Below, one piece after another: positions 48,701 through 60,140 of a DNA stretch of 64,000 nt; positions within the stretch are counted from its first letter, which is position 1, and every line of letters begins with the position of its first letter. The stretch spans positions 30,850,283 to 30,914,282 of the forward strand of contig OU612066.1 in the NCBI GenBank assembly GCA_914767715.1, written 5' to 3'. The DNA is from Membranipora membranacea (taxonomy: Eukaryota > Bryozoa > Gymnolaemata > Cheilostomatida > Membraniporidae). Position numbers and translations under genes: made by a program. Below the pieces are notes generated by a model. The model had not been told where the DNA came from and searched no databases. It saw only the letters and a program-made list of their open reading frames with translations.

Positions 48701-51700
48701 TTACTGATCAGACACTATGGACTGTGCTGGGTGATCAGTGTCACATGGGAGCTAACTGAGGTATGTACTAAGGCTTGGTTCATATTGTCCCAGATGACAC
48801 AAGGAAGCCATCCCAGATGCTTATCAGTCAGTCACATTATAACATTCATCCCAGATCCCAGACTGTCTGGGTCCGTCTGGGATAGCATCGGGAAAGTTCC
48901 GTCAAACTTTCCCGATGCTATCCCAGACGGACCCAGACAGTCTGGGATTGTGTCATTTTCTGGTTCACATTGACTGGGATGGCTATCTGGGATGAATTTT
49001 ATAATGTGACTGGGACCATCTGGGATAAGCATCTGGGATGCCATCCTAGTGTCATCTGGGACAATGTGAACCAGCCATAAGTCTCCATACTTATTCTATA
49101 TGTTATCTGGGTGCTCAGTAGAACAAGTTTGATCCAATTGCCCGCAGTCCGGTCATTCCCATTCTACTGGTGAGCCGGCAGCGGCTCAAACCCTAAACCA
49201 GGCAAATTGGATCATGCTCGATCTAGGTGCTCAGATAGTTATAATTATTAAATGAAATTTTTGGACCCTGCAGGACTTTGGATGGGAGAAGTGTGTGAGT
49301 CTTTTAATATGTGTATATACAACCTATTCTGAATGCTTAAAATTTATATTTTAACTTGCTAAGGACTGGATGTGAGTTGGTCAGATGTGATACGATGTGT
49401 GTAAGCTCAGTGTCACGAAATTTATGTAAGCAACGCTCTGACCGGTCAAGATGATTTGGATATATGTTTTTGATGTTCTTGAGTACATGATATTTGGTAC
49501 TGAATGCTTCTCGAGATGCACACCGGTCGATGTTTTAAATGCCTTGAAAAAGAGTTTGATACATATAATTACACAGAACTGCTTCCTATACCTCTGCATA
49601 ATTATATGTATCATGATAATATGTTTTGTATACAAATTTTTATATGGATGTTTAATGTATAATTATACCATGTTGTGGTATAATTATACATGGTTACATA
49701 GAGTGATATATACCGGCGTGGGAATTACATTGGGGGTTGCCCCCTGCAGTTTAGAGATTGGTGAATTCAACAAAATGCGCATGGAACGTTACCTCCACTT
49801 ACAACCCTGGGGGTTAAGATAAGATCCATAGGCATTATAGAGTTAAGAATAAGTCAAAGATAGACGCCTTTCTCGTGACATCACTCTTTTTTTTATTACT
49901 TCAGTTGTCGTTCCTGCACTTGCTTCCAAACTTTGCGGAGTGTTGGTGGGATGCCGTACTGTTGGATGTGTTCTTATGTAATGCTCTCGGTATTCACATC
50001 GGTATGTGGATCTGTCAGAGGATGGAACTCCGGACATTCAAATGGGAGAGTGTAAAGTAAGTTTGTCATGTCTTTTCGGCTTAACTGCAGAGCCTAGATC
50101 AAGTTTAATCCAGTTGCCTGCATACTGGTTACTGGTGCGGCGTGACCAGTGAAGCGGGAGCTACTCCGAATGCAGGCAAATGGACCAAACTTGGTCTAGA
50201 AGAGCCTTATCAATAAATTATCAGTAAAGGAGAACAATGTAAACTGTTTTATGACACACATCTTTTGAGGAACTTTTGTTTTGATGGCTTCACACCTCAC
50301 CATAGTCACCTTTCACATGTGATGAGCAAAAGCCAAACACATCAACCTTCTCCTGTTTCAGCTTTGCACTAAGCCACTAAGCCACAACACCCACATGTCA
50401 ATAAACTTGTGTATATTATAGTCATGTGTATACCAGTACATTATTAGAGAGAGAGAATAATTGTGTAATTATATAATCCCTTTAGGGACATTCAGAGTAC
50501 GACGGGTAAAATTAGACGAGCTGTGTTACAGTTTACTCCCGAGACGTGGACAGCTAATAAATGGTTAGATCCTAACTCTAGCTTCATGAGAGTCGTCGGA
50601 GTGGCTATACTAGTCGTCTTCTTCCAGGTGAGGACAACTTTGGGATAATACGATCAATTTGAATACAGATCTTAGGTTTTCATTCCCTTGTTATATGTTT
50701 GAAAATGATTATTCATATTGAAAAAGTATGACAAATCTGAAGTCTAATACTTGGGTTTATCTCAATGGTGGACTTGGTAGCTTGCATATGTCATTACACA
50801 GGGGCATATCGGAGGAAAGTTAGAACAATTATACTACATCATAATACATGATGTTAAAAATCTTATATCACAAATTGACATGCATGTAAGATGTCTAGAC
50901 GATGTCAGTGAAAGTCTTATGAAGACACTTGACCACTTCTTTCTCTCACATTAACAGCTGTCTGAGTTGAACACATTCTTCATGAAGCACATATTTGAAG
51001 TACCGACCAATCACAGGCTGACTCTGGGTAGACTTGTGTTTATAGCTGTGATCTCGGCTCCGGCTATCAGACAGTATTATTGTTATATAACAGATACTCA
51101 GTGTACGAGGCTCGGTACTCAGGCCTGGGTCTATGTGTAAGTATAATCATACAGTAACTGATGTCAGTTCCTAGCATGTTGTAAATATTGATATATACCC
51201 ACTATAAACTAATAACGCTAATGAAATAAGTTATATTTGTGAATATGAAGTCAAATATATTAGTTCAGTTCGGGGTGGTTCTCCACTGTACAATAAATGG
51301 TTATTTTTAGTCTGAGACCCCCAGACTCTTGCTCCCCCCCGTCCGACGCCGCCCCCTCCCTCCGGGGTTATTCCATGATATTGCAATGGACACAAAGCCA
51401 GCATATTTATGATATATCATCTCCTTATTTCAATAACTGTACCCTGGTGTTATTGTTTGCATGTGCTGGTATGAGGCAGACTGTATTGACAGAAGTTTGA
51501 TAATATATACACAATGAATTCTTTCATCAGCATACAGAATCATTTGTAAGCACAGTCAAGCATTTGTGAAGACTGTATTTGCTGTATGGTAGTAATTGTC
51601 TCCCCAACTAATTTTTATTCATACTTTTAGAGCGATTAACTTTACCGAGCTGATAATATGTATGAAGTTTGGATATGAGTTATTCCTACAAGCTCAGATA

Positions 51701-52434
51701 AAGCTACTTATTCTCTGGTTCTTCACTCTGGTGAGTAATATATATATATATGTATTATATTAAATAATGAAAATGTATAATAACATATATCATCCTTACC
51801 CGTCATTAGACAGGGATTGGGGCTAATTAAAAATAAAAGTGTTACTAATGAGTTATCCCCTCATAATTTTCTATAATTATTATTAATTTGGCCAACTGTC
51901 ATTTGGAAGCTTGCAAATAACGTGTGCATTGATTCTAAACTTCATGTGGATATTCTGTAAATGGACTTAGTTCTGAATTATAGAAATTTTTGTTACACAT
52001 GTAGAACGCTGATGCTAGAAATGACTCGCCTATACCTAGGGGGAAATCTTGCGACTCACAGTAAATTTCCATACAAGGCGTTTGCGTATACATGGACATT
52101 ATAACACTCATTTTGCTCCATAAAACTTCCCATGTCAAGAAGTTCTGATCTTCTTTTGCAGGTATTTTCCTCATCTCTAGCAGTATTCATATGTGCTAAA
52201 CTAGTTAAACATAGACTTAGTTTACTTAAAATGGAGGATGACTCCGATACAAATTATCACTATGACTCTGACTCTAAGAATCCTCTAAACGGTAAAGTGA
52301 CGTCGAACGGTGAACCAGGTCACCATGCTGGAGACCATGCTAGCAACGGAAGCAACGGAGACACACCCACCGTCAGAAATAGGTATAGCCTACGCAACAC
52401 CACTAAATCTCAGAGTCCAAACGGCCATATGTGA
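42777..52434 (+). CDS. PTDSS1: phosphatidylserine synthase 1
   Basis: Ten exons: 42777-42946, 46758-46849, 47119-47163, 47776-47894, 48602-48760, 49905-50056, 50486-50627, 50958-51136, 51631-51730 and 52162-52434, giving 476 aa (human about 473). The order of blocks matches PTDSS1: [107 protein letters not shown] and [11 protein letters not shown]. Several membrane spans are evident. The ~70-residue tail is hydrophilic and poorly conserved. Known: a multi-pass ER enzyme that exchanges the choline of phosphatidylcholine for serine, making phosphatidylserine. The LQFTP block, where human gain-of-function mutations fall, is intact. Intron 1 is 3.8 kb; intron 5 carries a foldback element starting 12 bp after the donor, and intron 6 carries a MITE 40 bp after its donor. 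Confidence 0.96.
42947..46757 (+). other. PTDSS1 intron 1 (3.8 kb)
   Basis: No further exon is needed for the frame. I see short open frames without family signal and no recognisable transposon. Confidence 0.6.
48186..48300. repeat. nested inverted repeat, 115 bp
   Basis: Outer arms AATATCTGGTAGT (48186-48198) and its reverse complement (48288-48300) enclose inner arms TATCAACCACT (48243-48253) and AGTGGTTGATA (48265-48275). Probably a foldback element relic in PTDSS1 intron 4. Confidence 0.8.
48773..49076. mobile_element. 304-bp foldback element with a 44-bp perfect central palindrome
   Basis: The ends are GGCTTGGTTCATATTGTCCC and, reversed, GGCTGGTTCACATTGTCCC, followed by matching CCAGATGACAC and CATCCCAGATGCTTATC blocks, so most of each half pairs. 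At the centre, 48855-48898 and 48905-48948 are perfect reverse complements (44 bp) around a 6-base loop. TCCCAGA recurs throughout. TAAG lies at each outer edge. It starts 12 bp after the donor of PTDSS1 exon 48602-48760. No coding capacity; a MITE or foldback transposon. Confidence 0.9.
49121..49223. mobile_element. TA-flanked MITE, copy B (103 bp)
   Basis: Left end GAACAAGTTTGATCCAATTG; right end reversed GATCGAGCATGATCCAATTT. TA on both sides. In PTDSS1 intron 5. Confidence 0.8.
50097..50196. mobile_element. TA-flanked MITE, copy C (100 bp)
   Basis: Left end GATCAAGTTTAATCCAGTTG; right end reversed GACCAAGTTTGGTCCATTTG, both continuing into CCTGCAT. TA on both sides. It lies 40 bp inside PTDSS1 intron 6. 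Confidence 0.85.
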
Positions 52435-54110
52435 CTCCAGTAACAATGCCATAATAACGATAAACTCCTTGCCGATTGAGATATACTCAGATTACTGTAG
52501 TGACAAGCCCATGCACTAGATTTTTCACTATTGGTGCATCAAGGTTATACAATTTGTTTGGGGCAATAATAATACTTTCTATTATGATGTGTACATTACA
52601 AGTTTGTCAATCTATAACTACCTCTCTACGTGTGACGATGTTTAGAAGTTTGACCAAACCTGGCCGCTCGACCAGGACATGTGTTGACCGTCTGTCGATT
52701 AGCTGGACAGCACCAAAGAGTGAGTGTGCATTCCTTTGTTTTATTTGTAAACTTAAAAACTTAACTTGTGTAAATAATCTATAATTAGCATTTGAATCGT
52801 TGCACATAATGATGTACATGAAATGTATTATAATATTTTTGTTTTATTATCAAAGATCTGATTGATTGAAAAGGGGGGAGCAATTTCCACAGTACCATGC
52901 TCTATCATGGTATTATGATTCGTTGAACATCGAATTTTATATTATAACAATCTCATGGTGCCAAAAGTGTGTAAAAAACAGTAGTGTTGTTGCATGTGTT
53001 TTGTTTTGCTGTGAAATATTAATAAAGTGTAGTCCTATTTCACTGGCTCATTCGTCGTATTCATTTCAAATCCAACCTCGTTTGATCTTCCTCTTCCTCA
53101 CTTTTATTGAGAGGATAATGACCAAATCTAAACAGGCGCTCATAAACATGAACTTGGTATGAAAAGACCTTACTTGATCACAACAGGCAACCAGAGTTTG
53201 TAGTAGCGTAAAGATTTCACATTTGACATCGTCTTGTACTTTTTCATAAATCTGGAGAAATGTTTCAATCCCGTTTTATTCCTGATACCCAAACATAGGG
53301 GGTCACAAAATAGGAAAAGGTTTAAAAATGTACCTGGCCCTTGTTTATTGTCCAAATCACCTATCACTAAAATAAGCTTTTGCCCTATTGGAGCATGTTC
53401 ATATATGCATTAATCTAAATTTACAATTTCTAAAGGCAGCATTAGGACTTTGGCATGAAGTATAAACATGTTCAAATAAAAAAGTCTTTGTTGAGCTACA
53501 GGGCAAACAATTTTGAAATTTAAATAGGCACAAAGTTTTGAGCATTGAATCTTTTGTGGCGATTCAGGCAGCATTGAATATATTTCGTCTACTCCACTCA
53601 AGGCTTTAATTTTCAGTGACTTAGTTAACAGTGCAATGAGTTAGCTATGATTTAAAACAGTCAACTCATAGGACTTCATACTGATTGCTAAGTTATCTCG
53701 AAAATCAGATAGCGATCACCACTTCTCAATTAACCTGGTCGCCCCGGTGGGTTGTGGAGTGAAGTCTGCAAGGAGAAAATTTTGCTGAGGTAAGTGTTAT
53801 TTTCATAAGTTTGCTCTCTTTTTCATGGTTCTATGTTTAGCTGCTTTCGAAATACCTACACAGTGGTGAACACTGATTGTAAGTCTGTATGCTGACGGTT
53901 GTATTGATCTACTGAGAACTCCTTACCTTGATGATAATGAGGCCATTGACAGATAAGGACAGTTGATCTTCAAAATAAAATCCTGGAATAAAGTGAAAAT
54001 TAAGCCGTTCACAGTTTCGTTGAATATTCCACACCTTATTGCTTCTTTCGTCCCCTCTCATGTTTATAGGTGTTTGAGGTATAGAGACTGCCTGTATACC
54101 AGTGGCAGAT
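52435..54110. other. PTDSS1 3' UTR and tetraspanin promoter/5' UTR
   Basis: PTDSS1 3' UTR with AATAAA at 53021-53026. A likely tetraspanin 5' UTR exon ends at a GTAAGT donor at 53791, and its acceptor (TTTATAG) at 54063-54069 leads to the coding exon. No other exon is supported. Confidence 0.5.
53021..53026 (+). terminator. PTDSS1 poly(A) signal AATAAA
   Basis: Canonical AATAAA about 590 nt after the stop codon, followed by T-rich sequence. Confidence 0.55.
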
Positions 54111-57100
54111 ATGGGTTCAGACGACGACAGGCCTGAGGAGGATGACGTAGACTGCTGTGTTGAGAACTGTCCAGAATGTTGCTGTAATGGTGTCTGTGGT
54201 GTATGCGGCTGTGCCCGTGTTATGTTTGGTATCTTTAATGGACTCTACTGGGTGAGATCATACTTTCTGTAATTTTTCCCAAATTACATACCCTAGAGGA
54301 GTAAACGTTAATTAGAGTTAAGTTTCGTTTGTTTTGGGATGACTTAATCTTAGCCCCAATTTTTTACGCACTAAGATGGGAGTTTGCATACTGACTCTCG
54401 TGATCTGACTGGGCATGTAGATCACTGATAAACTAGGCTATCATTACCACAAAGAGAATGTCGTATGGCTAAGTATGTATCATGCGTGACTTGAATTTGC
54501 GCATGTGCAAGAACAATGAGTTTAGTCTGGGTTCTAATTGTAATTTTGGTCTGGGGAGATAGGACACCCCCTGCATAAATTGCCAGTCAACTTTAGCTAA
54601 TAGTGACAATAGAAGATAACTCTTTCTAACAATTCCGCACGCATTTGTGAGTGTGCCACCAGAGCAGGTAGCCAATCAGATGGCTTCGGAATTCCGAGGC
54701 TCAATTTTGCAGAGAACAGCTCATGCCCAGAGCTGAGCATGCGCAGAATGGGGAGTTTGTATAAATAATGAAGTTAAGTAGCCATAGATGTCTTTATCTC
54801 AGGCCCGATCGAAATGGTAAACCTGTCTCCTGTGAATAATTTACTCCTCTGATGTATACGAGCTTGCAGGATTTTGCAGTTCTGGCTTTTGCGAATTAAT
54901 AACTCAACCAATCCCTTGTCAGACATGGATATCGAGTCCCCTATTCCCTAAGCAGTTAAAATATATCTTCCACATTGTAATCTGGTGGTGGTGGTGGTGT
55001 GTAAATGCTCTATGCATGATTTGAGTTTTCCAGGCACTTTTGCTTCCCTGCGGAGATGTTATATAAATCGTCAGGCGTGGCTTCATACCAGATCCCAGTT
55101 AACTTTTGTTTCACGTTTCAGGGAATCTCACTTACTCTTCTTGGAATGTCAGCATGGCTAGCCGCGGGAAACGAAGCATTCACAGCCGGCGCTGCAGTAA
55201 GTTATCAACTAAACATCCATCTGCTGAGCTGAAAAACTATAGACCGACAGTCCAGTAACTCTAGTACCATGAATGAACCCGACAATGGAACATCCAGTAT
55301 GAATGAAATCTTGAATGAAAAAACACTGTTCTTTATGGTATTCTCATGGACCAGCCTTTGGTGCCTCTGGTGATATTGGATTTACTCTTCATTCAATGTT
55401 TGGTTCGGATATCAAAACACTATAGCGAATGGGGGCCATGTGCCCAGTGGCATAGCTAATCAAGGCACGGGGCAGCGTGTCTTTAACCGGTTTAATTGGT
55501 TTCAATGAATGAAGTTATTATGGGATTATACATTTGGCTACACTCCTGAGTCAAGCAGGTGCCGTTTTAAGGCCACTAGGAACGTTCCTGCGCGACCAAC
55601 TGCTCATGCAGTATCAGGGAGGCTGTTCCACATCTTGACTGGTATCAGTTTGTAATATACTTATTAGTTCTGATACATGTTTCTTCTGTCTAAAAACAAG
55701 TCAGCATTGGTAACTGTTGTAACAGATGGCTACTATTGGTTGATTAAAAAGGTTGATTAAAATCCGGTGGCATATCACTCGCCCATCCCGAGGCATGGGC
55801 GGCGAAATATTAATGCCTTAATGGCAAGGCCGCAATATCTGCGCCAATTTGCTCTCAGTTTGCAGGCAGGTCGGAGCACACCTGGGGGCCAACCAATCCC
55901 CAGTAGAAGATGGACTGCAGCGGGATTCGAACCCACGACCTTCAACACTTGCGTGTTGAAGTCCGGCGCTCTAACCAACTGAGCCACCTCCTACTCCTAC
56001 TCCTTGGTATTGTTTTGGAAATCTCCAGCCCCAGAATTCCTAACCCAGCTCTATAAGCAGCCACTGGCAGTGAAATTGTTGATTAACATTTATTTTTCTT
56101 GTAGAAATTTACCTACTGCTGTCTGGCCGTATCCAGTATAAGTTTTATTATGTGCGTACTCGGATTTATTGGTTCTATCTTCGAAAATATGAAAGTACTT
56201 GGGTCGGTAAGTCTTATAAGCTCATTGTATTCCAAGAAATGTATCTTAGCCTGTTAATTCATGTGCAACAAGCTGAGTTCTGGGTCACAACCATTGGTAT
56301 AAATACAGTTCTAGATTGCTTATATTCCTAGACCTGAGGCTAAAGTAGCTATCATATTATTGGATAGACAGGAGCACACAATGACCTATCTATACTGTTT
56401 TTATATCTATGTTCACAACTCAATATTAGTTCTGTGAATTCAAGCCAGAAGATAGTTGCTATGTTTGATCTCTACAATTGCTCAATCAAATTGTCTTATG
56501 ATAATGTGAATTCTAATACTATCATTATTTCAATATTTCCATCCGCAAATGACTCCTTCATCAAAAAATCAGCTGCCACAATCACTCGTGATGTCAGCAG
56601 TCTTCTGAGAGGGGTAGAAAATGCAATTAATGATGTTTCTTTCATGTAATACTTATTTTAGTTTAATTGACACGGTTTGTTTACATTTTAGTACCTGATC
56701 ATATTTGTTTTGGTGTTATTCACGCAAATTGGGCTAAACTTGGCTTGCTTCATACTCTACTCACCTAATGTAAGTATATCACACTTCTCTTTGTTGTGCC
56801 AACAAGTAGCTTTGTTATGTGATACCATCACCAAGCATCTGTCAAACTTTTATTAGTCAAATTAGTCATGATTTCAGGAAAAATGCTTACAGAAGTTCAT
56901 AGTTATCCTCCCTTTGAACTGAGGGGGAACAACTCGATGCCTTAATCTAGATCATTTCTATTGTGGTATTGATGTATTCATGGAATTGCATGAAGCTTCA
57001 AAATGATTAAATTTGCTGTTCACATCACATGTTAATGGGATCCCCATCATATGATGTGAACTTCGGCCCTATGCACCTTGCAGCAAGAGATAAATTGAGT

Positions 57101-60100
57101 TCTAATGCAAAAAAGGTTTGATTGTCAAAGCTTACTTCTTGCGGAGTAGGGTCAGGTTAGGTTAGGTTTATTATTTCAATCCATGTATCAACAGGCGATA
57201 AAATTGGATGCGTACATGAAAATGAAAAATTTAAGCTTTGTTGAAAGCTGACATGTAGTAAGGAAAAAAGCTCTTTACACGCTTTTGTGTCCTGCACTTT
57301 GGTGGGTGATAGAAGATACCTTTGCACAGTTAAAAACAACACAACTAAAAGGAGGATGGTCTTCATTGGACGAAATATTGTTGAAAACAGTTTTAGACAT
57401 CTCAGAAATGAAATCACAGAGAGTAGGCAGCTCTAAAAATTCAAGTCTTTCAGCATAATCCATGTCCATGTCTCAACTCTCCTAGTTTCCCTTTAGTGCC
57501 TAATACTCACGTTGTCCCCTTCTGATATCATGCATTGCACTGATGACCTTATTCTTTCAGCCTATTGATCTGGTTAATCAAGTATGGACAGAGAGTAACG
57601 ACTACTTCAGAGACCAGGCGCAAACAGAAGTAAGTAACAACAGTAAGTAACAACAGTAAGTTACAATCAGTAAGCTGTACATCCGGCTCACTGGTTACTA
57701 ATTTTTGTGCTTACTGATATAAATTTGGTATTGGTTGCTGTTAGTTTCGTTATATCAAGGAGCCCCCTGTTACTCCTTGGTTATATATAGCATTTGTTTT
57801 GTTTGTGAGATAACAAAACAATGAAAACAAAATTAAAAAGGGGCCTTTGAGCTAAGGCTAGATATATAGATAACTGTCTCTGATGTACGGCAGTCAATAA
57901 GTGAATGCCACTACAAGCAACTCGTAAAAAATCCGGAGTTTGGTTTTAACTGTGTATTATCTTGCTGATTTACATACAAAAAACTTTACTTAGGCCCTCC
58001 CCAAGTAAGAATAGCTAGGGAACCTTATGGAAATCAGGAGTGAATATGATACTTTAGTCTTGTCATCTCCAGAAATAACGATAACAATGCTGCGGACTTC
58101 TCGACGTTCTTTCTGAACTATTCATGATCACACTGATCACGTGATATACTATTGCATGTATATCTCTGAGCAATAGAGAGAGTGAATTAATTCACTTAGC
58201 ATGAGTATGGTCACAAGGAGATTTGTGTGATGATCCGAGTTAAATTTTAACAGTTAGGGGTGGGTACATCTTAGGTACTTATACTAAATTGACTTAAATA
58301 TTCAGAGATACACATACTAAAAAGTGAGATCTTGATGTCGGTGTGATTCATGATGATTCGTATCTGATTTATGAGCATTCATGTATTTACAGTTAACCTG
58401 CTGTGGATTTGTGACAGCCACTGACACATACGATGTATCATCGATACCAGCCTCATGTAGCGATGAAAACGGTGTGCTATACACTGTAAGTAATGTAGAT
58501 TGAATATGAATGCATACCGTGAGATAGCCTGTCTTGATAAGATTTGTTTTTTGAGGGGGTGGGAGGGGGAATAAAGCCCCTACAAAAAAGCTTGTCAAGA
58601 CAGACAAATTGTGATTCTATGATTTATTCAAATTTCGGTTTAATGTGCTATATGGGAGTTGTCCACTCAAAACAACGCAAAATAATGCTTTTTTAATTTT
58701 TGATGACAATATGATTAATAAAATTAAACTATGATTAACTAAAGTAATAATAAAATGATTTCACATGGGCTCCATTTAGTTTTTAATCTCTTGGTAGTGC
58801 AGATTAGTGTTTGAAATATTTATTGAAACAAGAGATCACCTGCAGCCCGAAATACTAAAGCGAAGAAAACGTTTTGCAATTATCATTATTTATTTATTAA
58901 TTCAGACCTACATTCAATCTGAGTTATCTGTTTTTGCAGGCTGGTTGCGGAGATGCCATTGTGACATTTTTCACATCCACATCAGTAAAGCCACATTTTG
59001 CAACAGTGCTAATTCTCTTGGGAATAGTTGAGGTAATGTTTGCCACAGGTATCGGTTAAAGCTAGTACAGGGATCGATATAGCCATTTTCGTGTCAAATT
59101 ATGATTTTGAGGCACAGATTTGCCGCCCATTATCAGTAAACTTGGACGAAATTTTAGCTTGCAGATCAGGAGTCAGCAGTATGATTAGGTGAAAATGTGG
59201 GGGCTTTGTGTGTATATTCTGGTAACTGTGTATTTCACTATGGTGTTTGTTATTGCTTGTATGATGTTAGCTACTCAATATACCAGTTGTGTACTGCTCA
59301 AACCCTGACCCAACCCAATGACCAAACTTACCAGCATTGTTTCAAGCTGCTTTGTTTTCTAATTTACAGTCTCTAGCGTTTATCACCGGGGCTATATACT
59401 TTCATGGTCTGAGAGAGAAGCTTAAATCTGAGGATTTAGAGGAGGAGGAGGGTGCAGGGAGGACAAGCCGTAACAAAGTCGCACCCATAGCTGTGGTGAG
59501 AGAACCATCACCTACTGTGTCAGAACCTCCACATCACAGAGAGGAATCTAAGGTAGGGGAGCTGACTCCTCATGTCCACATGTTGTTGATATTTCTGAAT
59601 GAAAAACTGAGCAGAAACAAAATATGTTGATGGGGGAAAAAAGGAAGACCAATAAATTTTTGATCTACAAATTTTTAGTAGCAATGATAACTATTTGACA
59701 GTTAATACGCCTTTATGTGAAGCTGCTATACACAACTAGCTTTTAAACCATCAAACTCAAGTGCCTACCTGATATCAGATTCTGAGATAGGGGTCTGGTT
59801 AGTCTGAGTACCTAGACTATGGCCTGGTATAGTATTTTGACAGCCGTTATGATGAATTACGGGATGAATTAAAATGGTGGTTTTGGTCATTCTTGGATAA
59901 CTCTAGATAGCAGCTGATCAGTTGGTAGTTGTCCATCCTTGAACCTCTAGTTTCACCTAGATGGATTACATCTCTTATCTCTTTTAGGTACGGAGGTCTG
60001 TTGCGAGATCGGTGGCAAGCAGAAGAGATGTGGACTTTGACGTGAGGAGTTCTTCAGGGAAAGAGTCTAGGGCGAGCGAGACCAAGGGTAATGAAGCTCT

Positions 60101-60140
60101 GTTTAAGGTAGCAGGTGTCATGCTTGATACAGAGGCATAG
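54111..60140 (+). CDS. tetraspanin
   Basis: Nine exons: 54111-54251, 55122-55196, 56105-56206, 56692-56769, 57561-57629, 58393-58485, 58940-59032, 59370-59552 and 59988-60140, giving 328 aa; every intron is phase 0. The N-terminal tail is strikingly Cys-rich (about twelve Cys before residue 36), probably palmitoylated. Four membrane spans lie near residues 37-60, 74-99, 107-129 and 204-228. The large loop between spans 3 and 4 is short and has the tetraspanin CCG signature (Cys158-Cys159-Gly160) with two further Cys (177 and 189), enough for two disulphides. The cytosolic C-terminus of ~100 residues is unusually long, first acidic (EDLEEEEG) then Arg/Ser-rich. Known: tetraspanins organise membrane microdomains. 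I cannot assign a subfamily. The last exon could be cut short at an internal GTAGCA after TTTAAG. Confidence 0.88.
54612..54750 (+). repeat. interspersed repeat, forward copy
   Basis: The segment from AGAAGATAACTCT through AATTCCGCACGCAT, CCACCAGAGCAGGTAGCCAA and GCTTCGGAATTCCGAGGCTC to GAGCATGCGCAGAATG recurs inverted at 63858-64000 at high identity. It lies in tetraspanin intron 1. Confidence 0.85.
55765..56004 (-). mobile_element. tRNA-derived SINE
   Basis: On the minus strand a pol III A box (TGGCTCAGTTGG) and B box (GGTTCGAATCC) are correctly placed, with a paired D stem and T stem (GTGGG/CCCGC). The acceptor stem does not pair, and the anticodon arm is replaced by a perfect 9-bp hairpin (CTTCAACAC, GCAA loop, GTGTTGAAG). 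About 150 bp of non-tRNA body follow. It is therefore a SINE, not a functional tRNA gene, inside tetraspanin intron 2. Confidence 0.8.

Noticed and set aside
55900-55990. Possible functional tRNA gene
   Set aside because: A and B boxes are present but the acceptor stem does not pair and the anticodon arm is replaced by a hairpin; it is the head of a SINE.
57157-57480. Minus-strand frames resembling the end of a LINE reverse transcriptase (YAERLEFLELPTL)
   Set aside because: One motif resembles the 'ERL..L.LPTL' end of non-LTR elements, but the following RGD/YK block is missing and the frame breaks; too weak to annotate without a search.
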